From: Brachyhypopomus gauderio | Lineage: Eukaryota > Chordata > Actinopteri > Gymnotiformes > Hypopomidae | Direction of reading: 5' to 3' | NCBI RefSeq assembly: GCF_052324685.1 | Contig: NC_135220.1 | Coordinates: 2,945,216-3,009,215, forward strand | Length of the DNA stretch: 64,000 bases | Program-made: the position numbers and the translations under genes | Shown: piece by piece, positions 28,547 through 41,100 of the stretch | Layout: each line of letters starts with the position of its first letter | Numbering within the stretch: the stretch's first letter is position 1 | Notes under the pieces: generated by a model | The model's database searches: none | Told to the model about the DNA's origin: nothing | The model's input: only the letters and a program-made list of their open reading frames with translations

Positions 28547-31419
28547 ATGCACGCGCTGAGAGCACCTGCCGTTATGGGGATCGTTCTGTTAATCTGCATC
28601 ACCGGACAGTGTGACGAGAACGGAAAGACTGATAAGGAAGAGCGGAACCACAAAACCCTGTTGGGTCGGATAAAGGACATGGTCAGACACACGGAGCAGA
28701 GCACAGGCGGACGGACGGCACTGTCCAGTGATGGGGGACACAACAGGCTTGAGCGCAAGGACTCACATAAACTCAGGACAGAAAGCGGAGAACAAATATT
28801 AGGTAAGCTGCCACATTGAATGGAGCGCTCTGAGCGCTCAAACGGGATGTCGCAATCGCGTGCTGTTATTGTTTTTCCTTCTTATCCTAGAATTACACCT
28901 TATGCAATGTTTTAATGCGCCACGTGCATATAAAATAAGAGTAGAGAGGGATTCATGATCTGATGTCTGGCTCCAAAGGTTCTTTATTAGAGACGCATGC
29001 ATAGCACTTTGCTGATCTACACTGATGCCATAGGGACACTTTATATGTGCAAAAAAAAAAACTGACAGTAGCCCATGCCAGTTGTGCACAACTGTCGACC
29101 CTCTTCGTTGGTTGGTTTCTGACCACAGGACCACCGTTGACTGGATATTGATTGGGTGGTGGACCACTCTCAACACAGCACTGATGAAAATGACATGGTA
29201 GCATGCGTGCATCAGGCACAGCCGTCTTGCTGGTTTTACACGTCAGTGTCACTACAGTCTGAGAGTGCTCTGCCATTCTAAATTATTCAGCCAGCAGCAG
29301 CATCACAGCGGCCAGCAACTGACCACCAGGCTGCAAGACGGCTTTTACAGGAAAATTACTTTTACGGGATAACAACTTTTACAGGATAACTACTTTTATG
29401 GTATACCTACTTTTTAAAAACAAAAGCTGGAGCTTAACACCATGCTAAAATTAAGCAAAGACATCAAAGAAACATACATTTCCCCTACACAACTGCCCAT
29501 ATTAACACAACACACCTGTGGCAACTCATAATCTTCTTATGGTTTCATTCTCAAAGCGTCCTAGTTGGGGCATTGTCTTTTCATTCCTTTTAATTCCTAA
29601 TTCCATTAGTGAAGCTGGTCATAGAACAAATTATGAATTTGCTTATTGTTTAATTATTGTAATGACAAATTTGGTCCAAAACAGAATCTCGTTTGAGGTG
29701 GTGTATTTGGACAGTGTGTTACATAGAAGTGATTAGAACTTAATTCAACTGTTTTTTCATTTATCTGAAGTCTGCACATGAGCGTGGTGAAGAATGTCAG
29801 TAATAGAGAGATCCTAATGATCTCACACCTTCATTGAGGTCAGAGGATTAGGGTTTAACCTTTGACCCACTCTTTCTGTCTCCTTGCAGAAATCTTTCCA
29901 AGGGACCTCAGAAAGAAGGAGAAGTATTTAAAACACTTAACAGGTGAGCAAAAAGACCACAGGGCCAGTGGCACAATGCCTAAACGTTTCGCAAATGTTA
30001 TGCGCATTTACGAAATTTCGACAGATAAAAATGCAAAGTCGCTTTTCCATCCACTACAGTTATGCAATGAAAGTTGAGATAACATAGACTGCCATAGGGG
30101 CAGCATTGAAACAGCAAAACCTTATGGTTCGATACATCATCATTTATTCAAAATAAACTTTTACCATCACCTTTTTTGCATATGGGCTTTAATGATATTC
30201 TAACTTCTCCACCTCACCCTAGTGTTAAAATAACACTTTTTGTGACACTTGGGTGGGTTTCTGAAATTTGGACTTTCTATTCAATTTCTTCAAGTTTTTT
30301 TTTTGTATGTTTTCAAAATTCGCAAAAAATGGTGGATGGAAAACTCTGAAGTCAGTATGGGGGTTAAAATAAATAACAAAGTAAGAGCTTAAAAAACCCC
30401 AAACACCTTGCACAGGGCTGGAAACAAACACTTGACAACTGAGGGGTCAGTTTGGGAAGAGGCAGCACCGTAGTAATGTCTGCCTTGCTGATAAGGCCAC
30501 AGTGCTCAAGACATGTGGAAACCAGACGATGAGAGCAGACAGTGGTGTGAGGTGACGGCTGGGTGGTGCGTCTGAGGATGAGTCCAGGTGTGTGTCTGAG
30601 GATGAGTCCAGGTGTGTGTCTGAGGATGACTCCAGGTGTGCGTCTGAGGATGAGTCCAGGTGTGCGTCTGAGGATGAGTCCAGGTGTGCGTCTGAGGATG
30701 AGTCCAGGTGTGCGTCTGAGGATGACTCCAGGTGTGCGTGTGAGGATGACTCCAGGTGTGCGTGTGAGGATGACTCCAGGTGTGCGTCTGAGGATGACTC
30801 CAGGTGTGCGTCTGAGGATGACTCCAGGTGTGCGTCTGAGGATGACTCCAGGTGTGCGTCTGAGGATGACTCCAGGTGTGTGTCTGAGGATGACTCCAGG
30901 TGTGTGTCTGTTTCTCTGCAGGGCCTCTGTACTTCAGCCCGAAATGCAGGAAGCATGTGTACAGGCTGTACCACAGCAGCAGGGACTGTACCACTCCCGC
31001 ATGTGAGTACTCTGGGCTGTGCAAACAGTAACACACCCAGCAATATCCTCACACCATCAGACACACACACACACCCTCCGGCTGCGTCTGTCAGTCAAGG
31101 ATTTCTCTGGCACATTGGCTACGTACTGAACAACACCCTGCCTTCCCATGACCCCTAGATGCAAACACCACCGTCCCCTTTTGACTGAGCGTGTAGGAGA
31201 CGCCATGTCTTGTCCTTTGATCTGTTGGTGTCCAGGCACACATGCCGACTGCGCACGTCCTGACTTGCTGGGGCCAAACGCATGACTTCAAACCTTTAAT
31301 CCCAAAGCCCTATTTGTGCTGTGCTGAGTATCTTTCGCATGTCTCTGTCCGTAGACTATAAGAGATGTGCGCGCCTTCTCACTCGACTGGCGGGGAGTTC
31401 CAGGTGTTTGCAGAGCTAA
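28547..31419 (+). CDS. alkal2: alkal2, ALK and LTK ligand 2 (FAM150B/augmentor-alpha)
   Basis: Four coding exons: 28547-28802, 29890-29943, 30922-31002 and 31355-31419 (stop TAA). They join in phase to 151 residues, close to the 152 of human ALKAL2. An N-terminal hydrophobic segment (VMGIVLLICITGQC) fits a signal peptide. The variable middle is charged. The C-terminal augmentor domain is strongly conserved: IFPRDLRKKEKYLKHLTG, GPLYFSPKC, RLYHSSRDCT and PAYYKRCARLLTRLA. Its four cysteines (112, 126, 135, 148) match the two disulfides of the family. The secreted ligand activates the ALK and LTK receptor tyrosine kinases; in zebrafish these ligands drive iridophore development. It is convergent with acp1, as at human 2p25.3. 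Teleosts usually have two copies (2a, 2b) and I cannot say which this is. A 24-bp minisatellite sits in the intron directly before exon 3. Confidence 0.96.
30571..30911. repeat. 24-bp minisatellite next to alkal2 exon 3 acceptor
   Basis: About 14 copies of TCTGAGGATGACTCCAGGTG plus TGCG. Early copies read GATGAGTCC and later ones GATGACTCC. The array stops about 10 bp before the acceptor AG at 30920-30921, so the branch point of this intron probably lies in or very near the repeat. Long open frames on both strands here are artefacts of the 24-bp unit. Confidence 0.95.
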
Positions 31420-34400
31420 CCCTTCACCAGGTACCACTCCATTATTCATGTGCTTCAGCATCAATGGGACTCACTAATTAGAGCTCATTTCTCCTGGGTG
31501 GCCACATTGCTTGAAGGGATGTGTCCCACATAAAAGATACACATTTTGACTGCAGGTCTTTGTCAGGCATACTGAAACAATTACATGAACATGCCCATGT
31601 TTAATCTTTTTCCTTCATCAAATGAAGGGGCCGGTTCCAAATATAGCTTAAAAGACTAAAAGCTTCAGATCAAAATGTTTCAATAAACGTCTTGGGGAGT
31701 ATCAGGCAGGTGTTTTTGTTGTGGATATGCACATGTTCGCTCCACAGCTAAAGAACACTAGACGACGTTTGGTGGCGTGTAAGAAACTGCGAGTATGTCA
31801 GGGCCTCATAATCAGGCACCAGCTGAAAAGTATTACAGGTCCATAGTCTGTAGAAGGTATTCAGAAAAGGCAACACGGCTCATACAGATAAGGCACCTTG
31901 ACAAGGCCACAGAAGATTATAAAGATGCGTTCCTGTCACGAGTGCAGGAAAACGGCCGTGTGGTTATCGGACAGAGATAAAGTATGGAATATAGCAATAA
32001 AGCACACCAGGTTTGATATGGCTATAGGCTACAACACGACTGCCCTGCCCAGTGCCTTGGCTGTGTAATTAAAATGTGGAACTAAGTAGCTATGTAATGA
32101 CAATATGTATTATGTTTAATGAAGATCAGTGACACATAAGCCATCGGTTCTTTGTCGGCCTATTGCAGAGAGATTAAAACACTGCGGTGAGGAACAAAGC
32201 TTCCAAAGAAACGGCACATTTTGTCATGCAGCTACAGAAACATCAGTGCTCCACCAGCAGATCTCCTAGCATGTGCTGCCATGATGCACAATGTCAGGAT
32301 GTGATTTGAATGAAGTTTGACATCTTCTCAGGGTACCGGATCTCTGCAGCTAATCGTGCGATGATGCTGCATCAGACAGCACCACCCAGAGCTACATCAA
32401 CTACTGATGGCAATCCCAGCTGATTAAACGATGACTCTAATTACTAGCCACACCTGATTCCTATTTAAAGAGAAGTTGGGGAAACCTGCAGGATTTTGAA
32501 TTCCTCTGGTTTCTAGAATAAGAGGGATCAGCTGTGCCAGACTGCGTTCCTAACTGAACATTTCACTCGCTCTGTCCAGCAGGCTGAAGCCAAGGAGAAG
32601 GAGAGGGAGGAGAAGCCAAGTGCCTTTTGCAGAAGCGCAAAGAACCCAAATCATCACCAGTCAGCGTTGCCTACAGTGAGCAGAACCCGCTCAGAACAGG
32701 CTGCCTCTGTTCTGGAGGACAGGAGGACGAGGGACAGAGCAGACACCCTCAAAAAGGGGGAGAATATGCAAGAAAGAAAGAAAAAACGTCACTCATCCCA
32801 AGTCAGAGAGACTGACCAAGCCTAAACCACTTTAAAGGGGTAATGGAGCCACCTGTCTGTGTGCCAATGCACATACATTAAGCACATGGAAATATGCCTT
32901 AAATGTACGTGGCTATAATCCTCTTGCTTAAAATGCATAAATTAATAATCAAATACATTAATATATAAATAGGAAAACAGTAACTCCTGCTAGTTCATCA
33001 AGAGAAAAGGTACTGCCATCTAGACACTGTATAATGTCATTGTTTTGCTTCCTGTGACACCCCTTAGAGGGGGTGACCTTCACATTGTGGCAAAGAAAAC
33101 AGGTGTCGAGTTCCTTTACCACAGCTCCACCACTGAACACAACTGCTGACTTCTTTTCTGCATGATGCTTTTCCACTCTGTCTATCAGAATGCATCTGTG
33201 GGGCAGGTAGATGTTTGCTGTTAAACCTTATGGAAAAATGCGACGGTATACAACTGTGGAAAAGTAAACCCACATATTTTTTTGATGTACATGATGTATA
33301 GATGTGCAGATGAGAGGTCAATATGTAAATACTGTACAAAAAACATCAGATCTATAACAGGCATATGCATTATGTGATTGATATATGGAGTGTTGATATG
33401 GAAAAAAAAACTATATTTAAATAAATTAATTGATTAAATGTAGTGACCCTGAATAATTTCTCAGACTGTCAAAAATGGGCTCTGTGTCTACAGTATTGTT
33501 TTGGCTGTCATGAATATTTTCAAGGTTGTTAAACAAGATGATGTGTTTTGAATGACTGGGCGGATGGCGACAGCCTCAGGGTCTGGCCTGTGTGGCCCAG
33601 TCAGACAGGCACAGCCTGCAAGGCTGGAGGTCCGAGTGCCGTCGGGAGTAACTGCTGCAGTGTAGTGTATAGTGTGCTACTCTGAGTATTTTCGTGTCTC
33701 GTTATAATGCTTTCCTGCATTTAAGAAACAACACTCACAAATTTGAAGAAGTCTGTGTTAGTTACCGATTGCGTAGTTTGTCATGTTCGTCGCATGTTCT
33801 AGGCAGGTCAACAGAGCAAACGCTCATCAGTGTTCGGATGAACAGTGGAAAAATAAATCGGTGTCCTGGAGGAAGAGGTGAGCGACTCGTTCTGATTGGA
33901 GCGATTGCCTGTGATGTGGCGTTGCACTGCGTTTCACAGTCACGCCGTCTCTTCTTAAGGTGACTAATGACTCGGTTAATACGACTGAAATTACACTAAT
34001 ACTGAATCACAACAGACAGCTTGAGAAATGGAATGGAACTGTGCAAGAGAAGAAGAAAAACATGGAAGTAAAAAAAAAAAGCTCCAGGAGATGAAAGCAA
34101 AGAGAGAATAAGAGCCGTCTGGTCGCGCCTTGCTCATTTCCAGTTCCGATCTGATTTACGACACTTCCTGCCCATCCCCCTTCAAACAAAACACAATCAA
34201 GCCGGCCGCACGTCACACGGCCTGGAGATGTGGACAGTCGATGTTTATGATTATGGGGACAAATTCATAACCGGACTGAGGCAGATTTGGAAAGAGTAGG
34301 AAGGGAGGGACCGAGAACAAGGCATTTCAATTTAGTCTAAAGAGCCTAACTGTCAGAGCGGGCTGTTAATCACAGGAACTCTACAGCAGGATTAAAGGGA

Positions 34401-34673
34401 GAGACAGAGGTGATGTAAAAGAAGGCTGAACACTGGAGGACTTTTATGGGGATTTCCATTTATTGGTTGTTTCTTAATTCCCTTCAGTTCAACAGAGGGA
34501 CAGGTCATCATGTCAATAGAAGATTCTTAGACGATATTATGGTTTATCTTACAATTAAGACATATTATCTGTGTCACACAACAGACTTGTGTGAATGTGT
34601 GTTTGTTGACTAAGCTGCTTGGTGGTGTCTTGCTGTACTTTGGCTCGCCCGTGAGGAAAAGCTGCCATGTGTG
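31420..34673. other. Intergenic between convergent alkal2 and acp1
   Basis: Holds the 3' UTRs of the two convergent genes and otherwise no recognisable exon. Open frames at 31795-31980 and 32627-32815 are short and resemble no family I know. No large repeats were seen. Confidence 0.55.
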
Positions 34674-37600
34674 TTAGGAGTTCTTCTCCAGGAAGGCCTT
34701 GCAACACCTGACACACTGTTCGTACACTTCCTCAAAGTCCTGCTCGCTGCCCTGCAAGACAAGAACAAGTTGTTTAAATGAAAGAACACACACACACGTG
34801 CGCAGACATGGGCGTACGGTGTATTCCTTCCATGGCATCTCCACGATGAGTTTTAAATCAGTAGAAGGCCCCAACCCCCCTCTCCATCCCTCACGGGACG
34901 GTTGTCGTGGATACCCGGAGCTGGACTGCCCAGTGTGTTTCTGCGGCAACGGTGGCAGAGGGAATTGGCCAATCAGCATCACTCCCTGAGGGGGAACACG
35001 AACTTCACTCTGAGCTTCTGACATGATTCACCACTGTGGCCGATATACAAACCCAGATAGAAAGATGAGACGTTCACCTTCCCAAATCCTGACTACACTA
35101 CCAGGAAAATGCATGCAGCACTGAAGTCTACTCTGATTGCACCCCCCCCCCCCCCCCCCCCCAAAATAAAATACCTCAACTGCAAAGATGAGTGTGTCTG
35201 TCAAAAATATTTGAATATGTTGTTAATGTGTAGCTGTCTTTAGTTGTTTAGCCATGAATGCAGTGTGAACTTGGCTTCACATGACATTCTCACACAGTAA
35301 ATGGTTAGCCTGAGAGCAGTTCAAGCATCCTGGCCTGAATTGCCACAATAACAGGTCTTAGTTACAAGTAAGAGTGGTGAGACCACATATAACTGTTATT
35401 AAAGTCCATCAGGGTGTCTCCCTCTGAGGAGAGAGAACTGTTCTTATAGGGGACTTGATTACATGTTCCTTTTGGATACTGGCCTGAGCATTTCGGCGAC
35501 AACCTCTAGATTTGCAAGTTGTCCTTCTAAACATATAGGAAACTACAGTTTACCTCAAAATTATTTCTTTCACCATTCAGACTGCTGTATAATTGCTGGC
35601 TCTCCTCGCAAATCACCTTCAAGTGTGGCGACATCACTCACATTAATGTTGTCCCTAAACCTCCCTCACCAACTGGATTACATGAAACTGGGATCTCAAT
35701 CCAGGAGCCCTGAAGCCTGTTTGGGAGTAGCTTCACTTGGTAAGCTCTTGGTTGACATGTCCACTTTCTCTTCTCTGTGAAAATCATTAAGAAAGAAAAA
35801 AATCCGGAAATCCAGTTTTTCAAGACAACGTTTCCGTGTTAATTTCATCTCCCCAAGTTTTGTATTTAAGTGCATCCATTTTACCCATAATGCATCTACC
35901 AGTCTGTTTCTTCAAGAGATGTTACCAAGAGTCACATTCATATAAGAAAAATTAACACACTTAAACCAAACGTGAACACGACAAACGTGCCACATCTCAC
36001 CATATCTGCATGGGATAACGACGAGCCGTTTTCTTTCAGAAGTCTGTTTTAGCTTTGCCAGACTCCTTGTTTCTGTGAGCAACAGCGTTCAGGTCAAGTG
36101 TGAAGTGCTTTGGTGGTTTAGATTCTGCTGGCTTTCTGTGTTTTATTTTCCTCCTAAGCAACATATTTTGTTGTGTTTACACCACATGCACCAAGGACAG
36201 TGGAACAGAAAAGCCGTTTGCCATGTGTCCCCAGGACTGATTCCATTGTGGCTCAAGTGAAGGCAAATTAACCCCACCAACCTCACCGCGTCATCCTGCG
36301 AGTGAGTGCTTAATCATCACTGGACAGTTATTGTTAGCAATCACCATATCTTCTGAACTCTGTGGTGTGGAATGTATGTACAAATAAAGGGTACAATTTC
36401 TTGGGTTCTGAATTTCTGAATGTGGAGAAACAAAAGTTGGTTTTCTAGATGTAATTCCACCTTGGTGTGACTCTTCCGGTGTCTATTTCTCTTTTTGCCA
36501 TTCCATACATGTATATCTTCATACTGCTCTGGTTCACTCTCTCCTGATTCTCTCAGGTTCTGGAATAAGAGATGTTCTCGTGGCTGCCAGGAAGGTCCTT
36601 GTGTAGTTCAGCATTCATATTGTCTGCGTGAGACGCCGGCCCGGGTGAGACGCCGGCCCGCGTGAGACGCCAACCGGGACACATTTCTGCTCCATGCACC
36701 CAATGGAGCAGAATCTAAGAACACCTCACATGTTCCGGTCCTCATCTTGCGGGCTATTTCCCCAGACCGAGCTGGACAGATGATGTGATTTACGCACTGT
36801 TATTACCACAGGGCATGAAACCAAACAGTTTGCCTGCAATCCCACGCCACATTCCTGAAGTTCCTCCCACTTCAAGCATGCACGCACACACACTCACACA
36901 CACCTTCCCTTTCTCTCCTGACATTTAAGTGTCTGACAGAGGATCTTATCCACAGTGGCTTACGGTACATGCTGATCTATCCCAGAGTGGTCAGATCACT
37001 GAGTACACGAGAGCACTTACATTTTTGTCTCCATACCACAGGACATGTAGGCATTTGTGCCGAAACCTGCGATCACATCGAACTGGACGTGACACTCACT
37101 GGGGCCTTGAGATTTGCCCTCCAGAAAGTCGCGCGGGAATCCGGGCGTATAAAGGGATTCCTGTGGAATGAGCCAGTTTGTCCACAAGCCAATGCATCTC
37201 ACACTAGCACGACCTTCCCAGAAATGAGCTCAGTCTCGCATGAGTTGAGAAACGTTTTAGAGAACACCTAACAGCTAACCTATGGAACCTTTACTCAAAC
37301 ACACACACACACACACACCAAAGAATCCAAGGTTGGAGAGCTAACTGGAGAGCTACACAACAGCCAACCCTCTGTGGATCTCCGGATGTAATATGCTTTA
37401 ATATTGTTCCATGTCTTATGTGAAGCACTTTGAGAAGTGCTATACACTTCTTGCCTTGTTGCCTTGGCCAACAAGTAAAAGCAGGCATTTCCATGAAGGT
37501 AACTGGTGGGGGAAATGTTTCCATGAAGGTAACTGGTGGGGGAAATGTTTCCATAAAGGTAACTGGTGGGGGAAATGTTTCCATAAAGGTAACTGGTGGG

Positions 37601-38140
37601 GCAAATGTTTCCATAAAGGTAACTGGTGGGGGAAATGTTTCCATGAAGGTAACTGGTGGGGGTATTTGGCCACAAGAGATGGCAGGGTACCATGATATGA
37701 TAACTGTTTCATGGTAAAGGCCCAGTCTGGGCACAAGAGGCTCGTCAAGTGCTCACTATAATTAGGTGGAAGTCAACAATGCATGTGAGAGATGAATATT
37801 ATTGGAAGTGCCCTAGAGCAGCGATTGGAAAGAGCTCAGGTCTTGGCTAAACACCAAATAGTAGAATATACATGTCAAGGTCGAGAGAGACAGAGAGGAC
37901 AAGAGAGAGCGAGTGACAGAGGGTAAGAAAGAGTGAGAGTGAGTGAAAAAGTCAGACAGATAGAGGTGACAGGAGAGTGAGAGAAAGCAAGAAAATGAGT
38001 GTGTGTGCACGTGCATACGTATAGACTTACATAGTACGGGTCATTGATGATCAGCTGCTGTTGAGGGTCATATGAACCAAGGAGCTCAATCTTGGATTTA
38101 CAGCTCTTGACAGCATTCGCTTTCCTCTTCAGATCTCTGT

Positions 38141-38171
<31 letters not shown>

Positions 38172-41100
38172 ACCACATGGCACCCTATTCAAGAGCCGAG
38201 TGAGCTTAGGGCCGTGGGGAGCGGTCCCTCTGGGCCAGGAGCACAGGCCTTCACGCACTGCGCCGAGTTAGGGTGCTGTTATGGGCCACTCTTCTCACTC
38301 TGCTCAGACGAGGGCTGTAGGGTGATGGAACGGAGCCCTGGGCCCAGACCACACCTGCACAACCTCCCCAGCCTGCCGAGAAAGTCCCTGCACTCATCAG
38401 TCTGAGCTGTGTTAAATAAAGTGCAGACTTTTTAAGGTGACAAGTTTACATTATCGATATCGAGTCAAAGGCCATGAAACAGCAGAGGACGAAGAGTGAG
38501 GATGAAGAGTGATGCAGATCCTCCCTCACTAGTGACAGAGATAAATCAACAGTCTGCTTCTCCATCTCATGCCCCATATTCACTCACTCACTCACACTTG
38601 CTGTCGGCCGCACACAGCCCAGCCCAGGCCAGGACCAGGCGTTCTGAGATCTTCCCATCCCTCCCTTCTCCTCATCAACTATGAGTCTAAGGCAGGGAAA
38701 GGCTGTGCGCATGTTCTACAGATCTACTAAATGAAGTGCGGCTTTACGTTCCCCGAGCCGGAGCCTCCAGCTCGAGCCAGACGACCTCTGCTGCCCTTGC
38801 TTCTCCAATGTCACATGACAGCTCATAACGTGCACGAAGAATTATGACACAGAAAAGCCAGTTATCATCCATGCGCGCTGAAACTGGGCTCAGATGTTTG
38901 CTGAAGAGCACTCTTCCAATCCAAGAGTCTTTCACACAACTTCCATAAACAGATAACAACCCCCACCCCCCAAAAAAACCCACAATCATTAAAATCATGA
39001 AAACATTAAAACTTCACATACCTCAGATTGCTCTCATCCATACACAGGATATACTCAAATGACATAAAATCGTCCTTTGTCACCTAAAAGAATAAAGGGA
39101 GAGAGAGAATGATTGAGAAGGAAATATGGCTATATTTACATCACCAACCCAACCTGAAATAACCCAAATCTGATTTGATATTTTTTCTTTTTTGCCTTAA
39201 TGTGACTAAAATCTGATATTTTTTTAGGGCTGTAGATTTGAGCCAGTTTCATACATTCTTCGTACCAAAATGCGGTTCATATGTGAGCTAGAAGCATGTC
39301 CATTTCAAAGTTTTAATACCTCGCAAATATGACTTTTTTTTTTTGTTTTTAGTGATACAGATGAGCTGTGCAAAAACACATCAATATGGGCATTTGCACC
39401 ATTTTATTTTTATTTTTATTTATTTGCACCATTATAAAATTTATTTTATAGACAGATAAAGGTCACTTGCAATTATGAATGTAAACAGTCAAGATATGCA
39501 AAAAAATATGAACGTGAACACAGGCTTCATTTAACTTTTAATGATGAGCATCAACCCAAAAAGCCAAAGGCCCACCTGCTCCTCCACCTCTCCCCCACCT
39601 CCTCCTCCACCTCTCCCCCACCTCCTCCTCCACCTCTCCTCCACCTGCTCCTCCACCTCTCCCCCACCTGCTCCTCCACCTCTCCCCCACTTGCTCCTCC
39701 ACCTCTCCTCCACCTCCTCCTCCACCTCTCCCCCACCTGCTCCTCCTCCACCTCTCCCCCACCTGCTCCTCCTCCACCTCTCCCCCACCTGCTCCTCCAC
39801 CTCTCCCCCACTTGCTCCTCCTCCACCTCCCCCACCTGCTCCTCCACCTCTCCCCCACCTGCTCCTCCACCTCTCCCCACCTGCTCCTCCACCTCTCCCC
39901 CACCTGCTCCCCCACCTCTCCCCCACCTGCTCCTCCACCTCTCCTCCACCTGCTCCTCCACCTCTCCCCCACCTCCTCCTCCACCTCTCCCCCACCTCTC
40001 CCCCACCTGCTCCTCCTCCACCTCTCCCCCACCTGCTCCTCCACCTGTTCCTCCACCTCTCCCCCACCTGCTCCTCCTTCACCTCCCCCCACCTGCTCCT
40101 CCACCTCTCCCCCACTTGCTCCTCCACCTCTCCTCCACCTGCTCCCCCACCTCTCCCCCACCTGCTCCTCCTCCACCTCTCCCCCACCTGCTCCTCCACC
40201 TGCTCCTCCACCTCTCCCCCACCTGCTCCTCCTCCACCTCTCCCCCACTTGCTCCTCCACCTCTCCTCCACCTGCTCCTCCACCTCTCCCCCACCTGCTC
40301 CTCCTCCACCTCCCCCCACTTGCTCCTCCACCTCTCCCCCACCTGCTCCTCCACCTCTCCCCCACCTGCTCCTCCACCTCTCCCCCACCTGCTCCTCCAC
40401 ATCTCCCCCACCTCTCCCCACACACTCCTCCACATCTTTGCAGGTGTTTCGCTGAGTGAGCCCACCGTTCTGACTCTCACTTGGCACATGTAGTTATGAA
40501 ATGGATCAAAGCACATTTGTGTCTGTGCGTTTGTGTGCATGTTCTGAGCTACTCTGGACATTATTCACGTGTGACAACAGAACAAAGGGTCAGCCATGAT
40601 GTGAATGTTTCATTTCACTGAGAAAAAGAAAGAATAGCAGGGAACTTAGCAGCAATTGCAAAGAAAAAGGCCACACAGAGAGGGCCAGATCAAGCCCCAT
40701 TCTTCTGCACTAGAGAGAAAATTATTTCATTAGAGTCTGCTGATGTACATTCCTGAGGGTGTTTGTGGGTGTTTGTGTGTGTTTGGGACACAGTCGGTTT
40801 CAGCATCATTTCAAATCTCCGTGGCCTATCAGAATGGAGTGAGTGACAGCCTGTAATACTGGAAAGAGTGTGAAGATGAAGGATTTCACCAGATCAGACC
40901 CAACCCAGAGGTGGGTATAAGACTTGCTCACAGGGCGTCTTCACCTCTGACTGAGGACTCAAATATATGGACTGACTATTGGTAGGTAATGCTGTACCCT
41001 GTTTCATTACTGCATTATAATATGGGGTTCAGATATTTCCATATTTACATATACAACAGAACATTAAGTCCAAAAAATGCTGACAACTCACACAAAGTAC

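Noticed and set aside
30447-31158. Open frames of 147-207 codons with repeated SSSDAHLE, SEDDSRCA or QTHTWSHP
   Set aside because: By-products of the 24-bp minisatellite; they overlap the true alkal2 exon 3 in other frames.
39531-40561. Several overlapping open frames of 125-318 codons ([14 protein letters not shown] or [13 protein letters not shown] peptides)
   Set aside because: They are translations of one polypyrimidine minisatellite, open on both strands because of composition, inside an acp1 intron.
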